Source: Asterionellopsis glacialis
Lineage: Eukaryota; Bacillariophyta; Plagiogrammaphyceae; Rhaphoneidales; Asterionellopsidaceae
Reading direction: 5' to 3'
DNA: 26,622 nt
Assembly: GCA_014885115.2 (NCBI GenBank)
Contig: WKLE02002361.1
Location: 1 to 26,622 of the forward strand
Below are positions 26,192 through 26,622 of the stretch, in pieces. Numbering within the stretch: the stretch's first letter is position 1; each line of letters opens with the position of its first letter. The notes beneath the pieces are model-generated. The model was not told where the DNA came from and ran no database searches. It saw only the letters and a list, made by a program, of their open reading frames with translations. Made by a program: the position numbers and the translations under genes.

Positions 26192-26263
26192 GAGTTTTGG
26201 GTTTGTCTTGGCAAATCCTAAACTATCCCCTAACTTGGACTGGCCAAGTGCAAAACCCAACTC
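26192..26263. repeat. imperfect inverted repeat, 21-nt arms
   Basis: The left arm (26192-26212) begins GAGTT and ends CTTGGC; the right arm (26243-26263) begins GCCAAG and ends AACTC. About 17 pairs form with small bulges around a 30-nt loop. It may be a 3' UTR hairpin or a decayed miniature element. Confidence 0.5.
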
Positions 26264-26414
26264 TGATCCTAAACTATGTACCAGACATTGCATAGAAAAT
26301 CAAGTAGCATTGGAGGGATTATTTTTATTCTTTCTGTCAAAAATATTCTGGCACAGTACCAAGAAGTCAATCAATTCTCACAACCATGACAATGACAGCA
26401 AACAGGACAACAAG

Positions 26415-26440
26415 AACAACAACAACAACAACAACAACAA
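26415..26440. repeat. (AAC)n trinucleotide repeat
   Basis: About eight AAC/CAA units in noncoding sequence. The same triplet, in the opposite orientation, encodes polyGln in the glycosyltransferase gene. Confidence 0.9.
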
Positions 26441-26622
26441 TAACAATGAAAACACCAAGAAGGGTAGAACAATTGAAAAATCTACTTCTTACCTTCATTC
26501 ATTTTTCATTAAAGTAGTTGCTTATCTCATTTAACTAATTCTATAATTTGTCATGTGTTGTTGTTCCCTGTTCTAATGCTTGTTTATTTTTGTCCTTATT
26601 TTTACTCTTTGATGTTCATGGT

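Larger units (their letters stand above)
25952..26622. other. 3' intergenic tail to window edge
   Basis: This is downstream sequence of the HugZ-like gene. It holds an imperfect inverted repeat (26192-26263) and an (AAC)n tract (26415-26440). The 160-codon open frame at 26052-26534 begins without an ATG and contains the triplet repeat, and I do not support it as a gene. Anything beyond 26622 is cut off. Confidence 0.5.

Noticed and set aside
26052..26534. 160-codon plus-strand open frame with an Asn run
   Set aside because: It has no ATG at its start, its Asn run is just the (AAC)n microsatellite, and the rest shows no domain or family resemblance.

Overview
The window looks like nuclear DNA of a diatom or a close ochrophyte alga. 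Three things point there. The last gene starts with a signal peptide followed by Ala-Phe-Ala-Pro, the bipartite plastid-import signature of secondary red plastids. A phosphoglycerate mutase carries a mitochondrial-type presequence, as expected where the lower half of glycolysis runs in mitochondria. Genes are compact, with zero to two short GT-AG introns (about 95-200 bp), on alternating strands. There is no operon, CRISPR array, rRNA or recognisable tRNA.

Layout. 1-2947: gene-poor, AT-rich DNA with a decayed, mobile-element-like island (about 470-2110) and GGTACC palindromes. 2948-4963 (+): LMBRD2-type membrane protein, 3 exons. 5239-6160 (-): RanBP1, 3 exons. 6955-7755 (+): anchored cyclophilin. 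7908-10238 (-): GT32/OCH1-type glycosyltransferase with a second, degenerate glycosyltransferase-like half. 10239-11539: intergenic, with a 55-base assembly gap. 11540-12877 (+): DDI1-type retropepsin behind a signal peptide. 12878-13978: noncoding, with two diverged tandem copies of a ~210-bp element. 13979-14930 (-): p23 co-chaperone, 3 exons. 15959-17405 (-): Sed5/syntaxin-5 Qa-SNARE, 2 exons, with an odd zero-layer residue. 17999-21820 (+): Utp21/WDR36. 22241-23662 (-): mitochondrial-type phosphoglycerate mutase, 2 exons. 24733-25951 (+): plastid-targeted HugZ/GluTR-binding-like protein, 2 exons. 25952-26622: noncoding tail.

Most genes are housekeeping: nuclear transport (RanBP1), protein folding (cyclophilin, p23), ER-Golgi traffic and glycosylation (Sed5, GT32), ribosome biogenesis (Utp21), carbon metabolism (PGAM), and probably plastid tetrapyrrole metabolism (HugZ-like). 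They share no single pathway. Their order reflects compact packing with divergent promoters (RanBP1/cyclophilin, PGAM/HugZ-like) and convergent ends (cyclophilin/GT32, Utp21/PGAM).

No complete new system is evident. The items most worth a second look are the His at the Sed5 ionic layer, the secretory retropepsin, the two-headed GT32, the duplicated noncoding element at 13.3-13.8 kb, the recurrent intergenic GGTACC palindromes, and the frameshifted zinc-knuckle ORF at 476-992.
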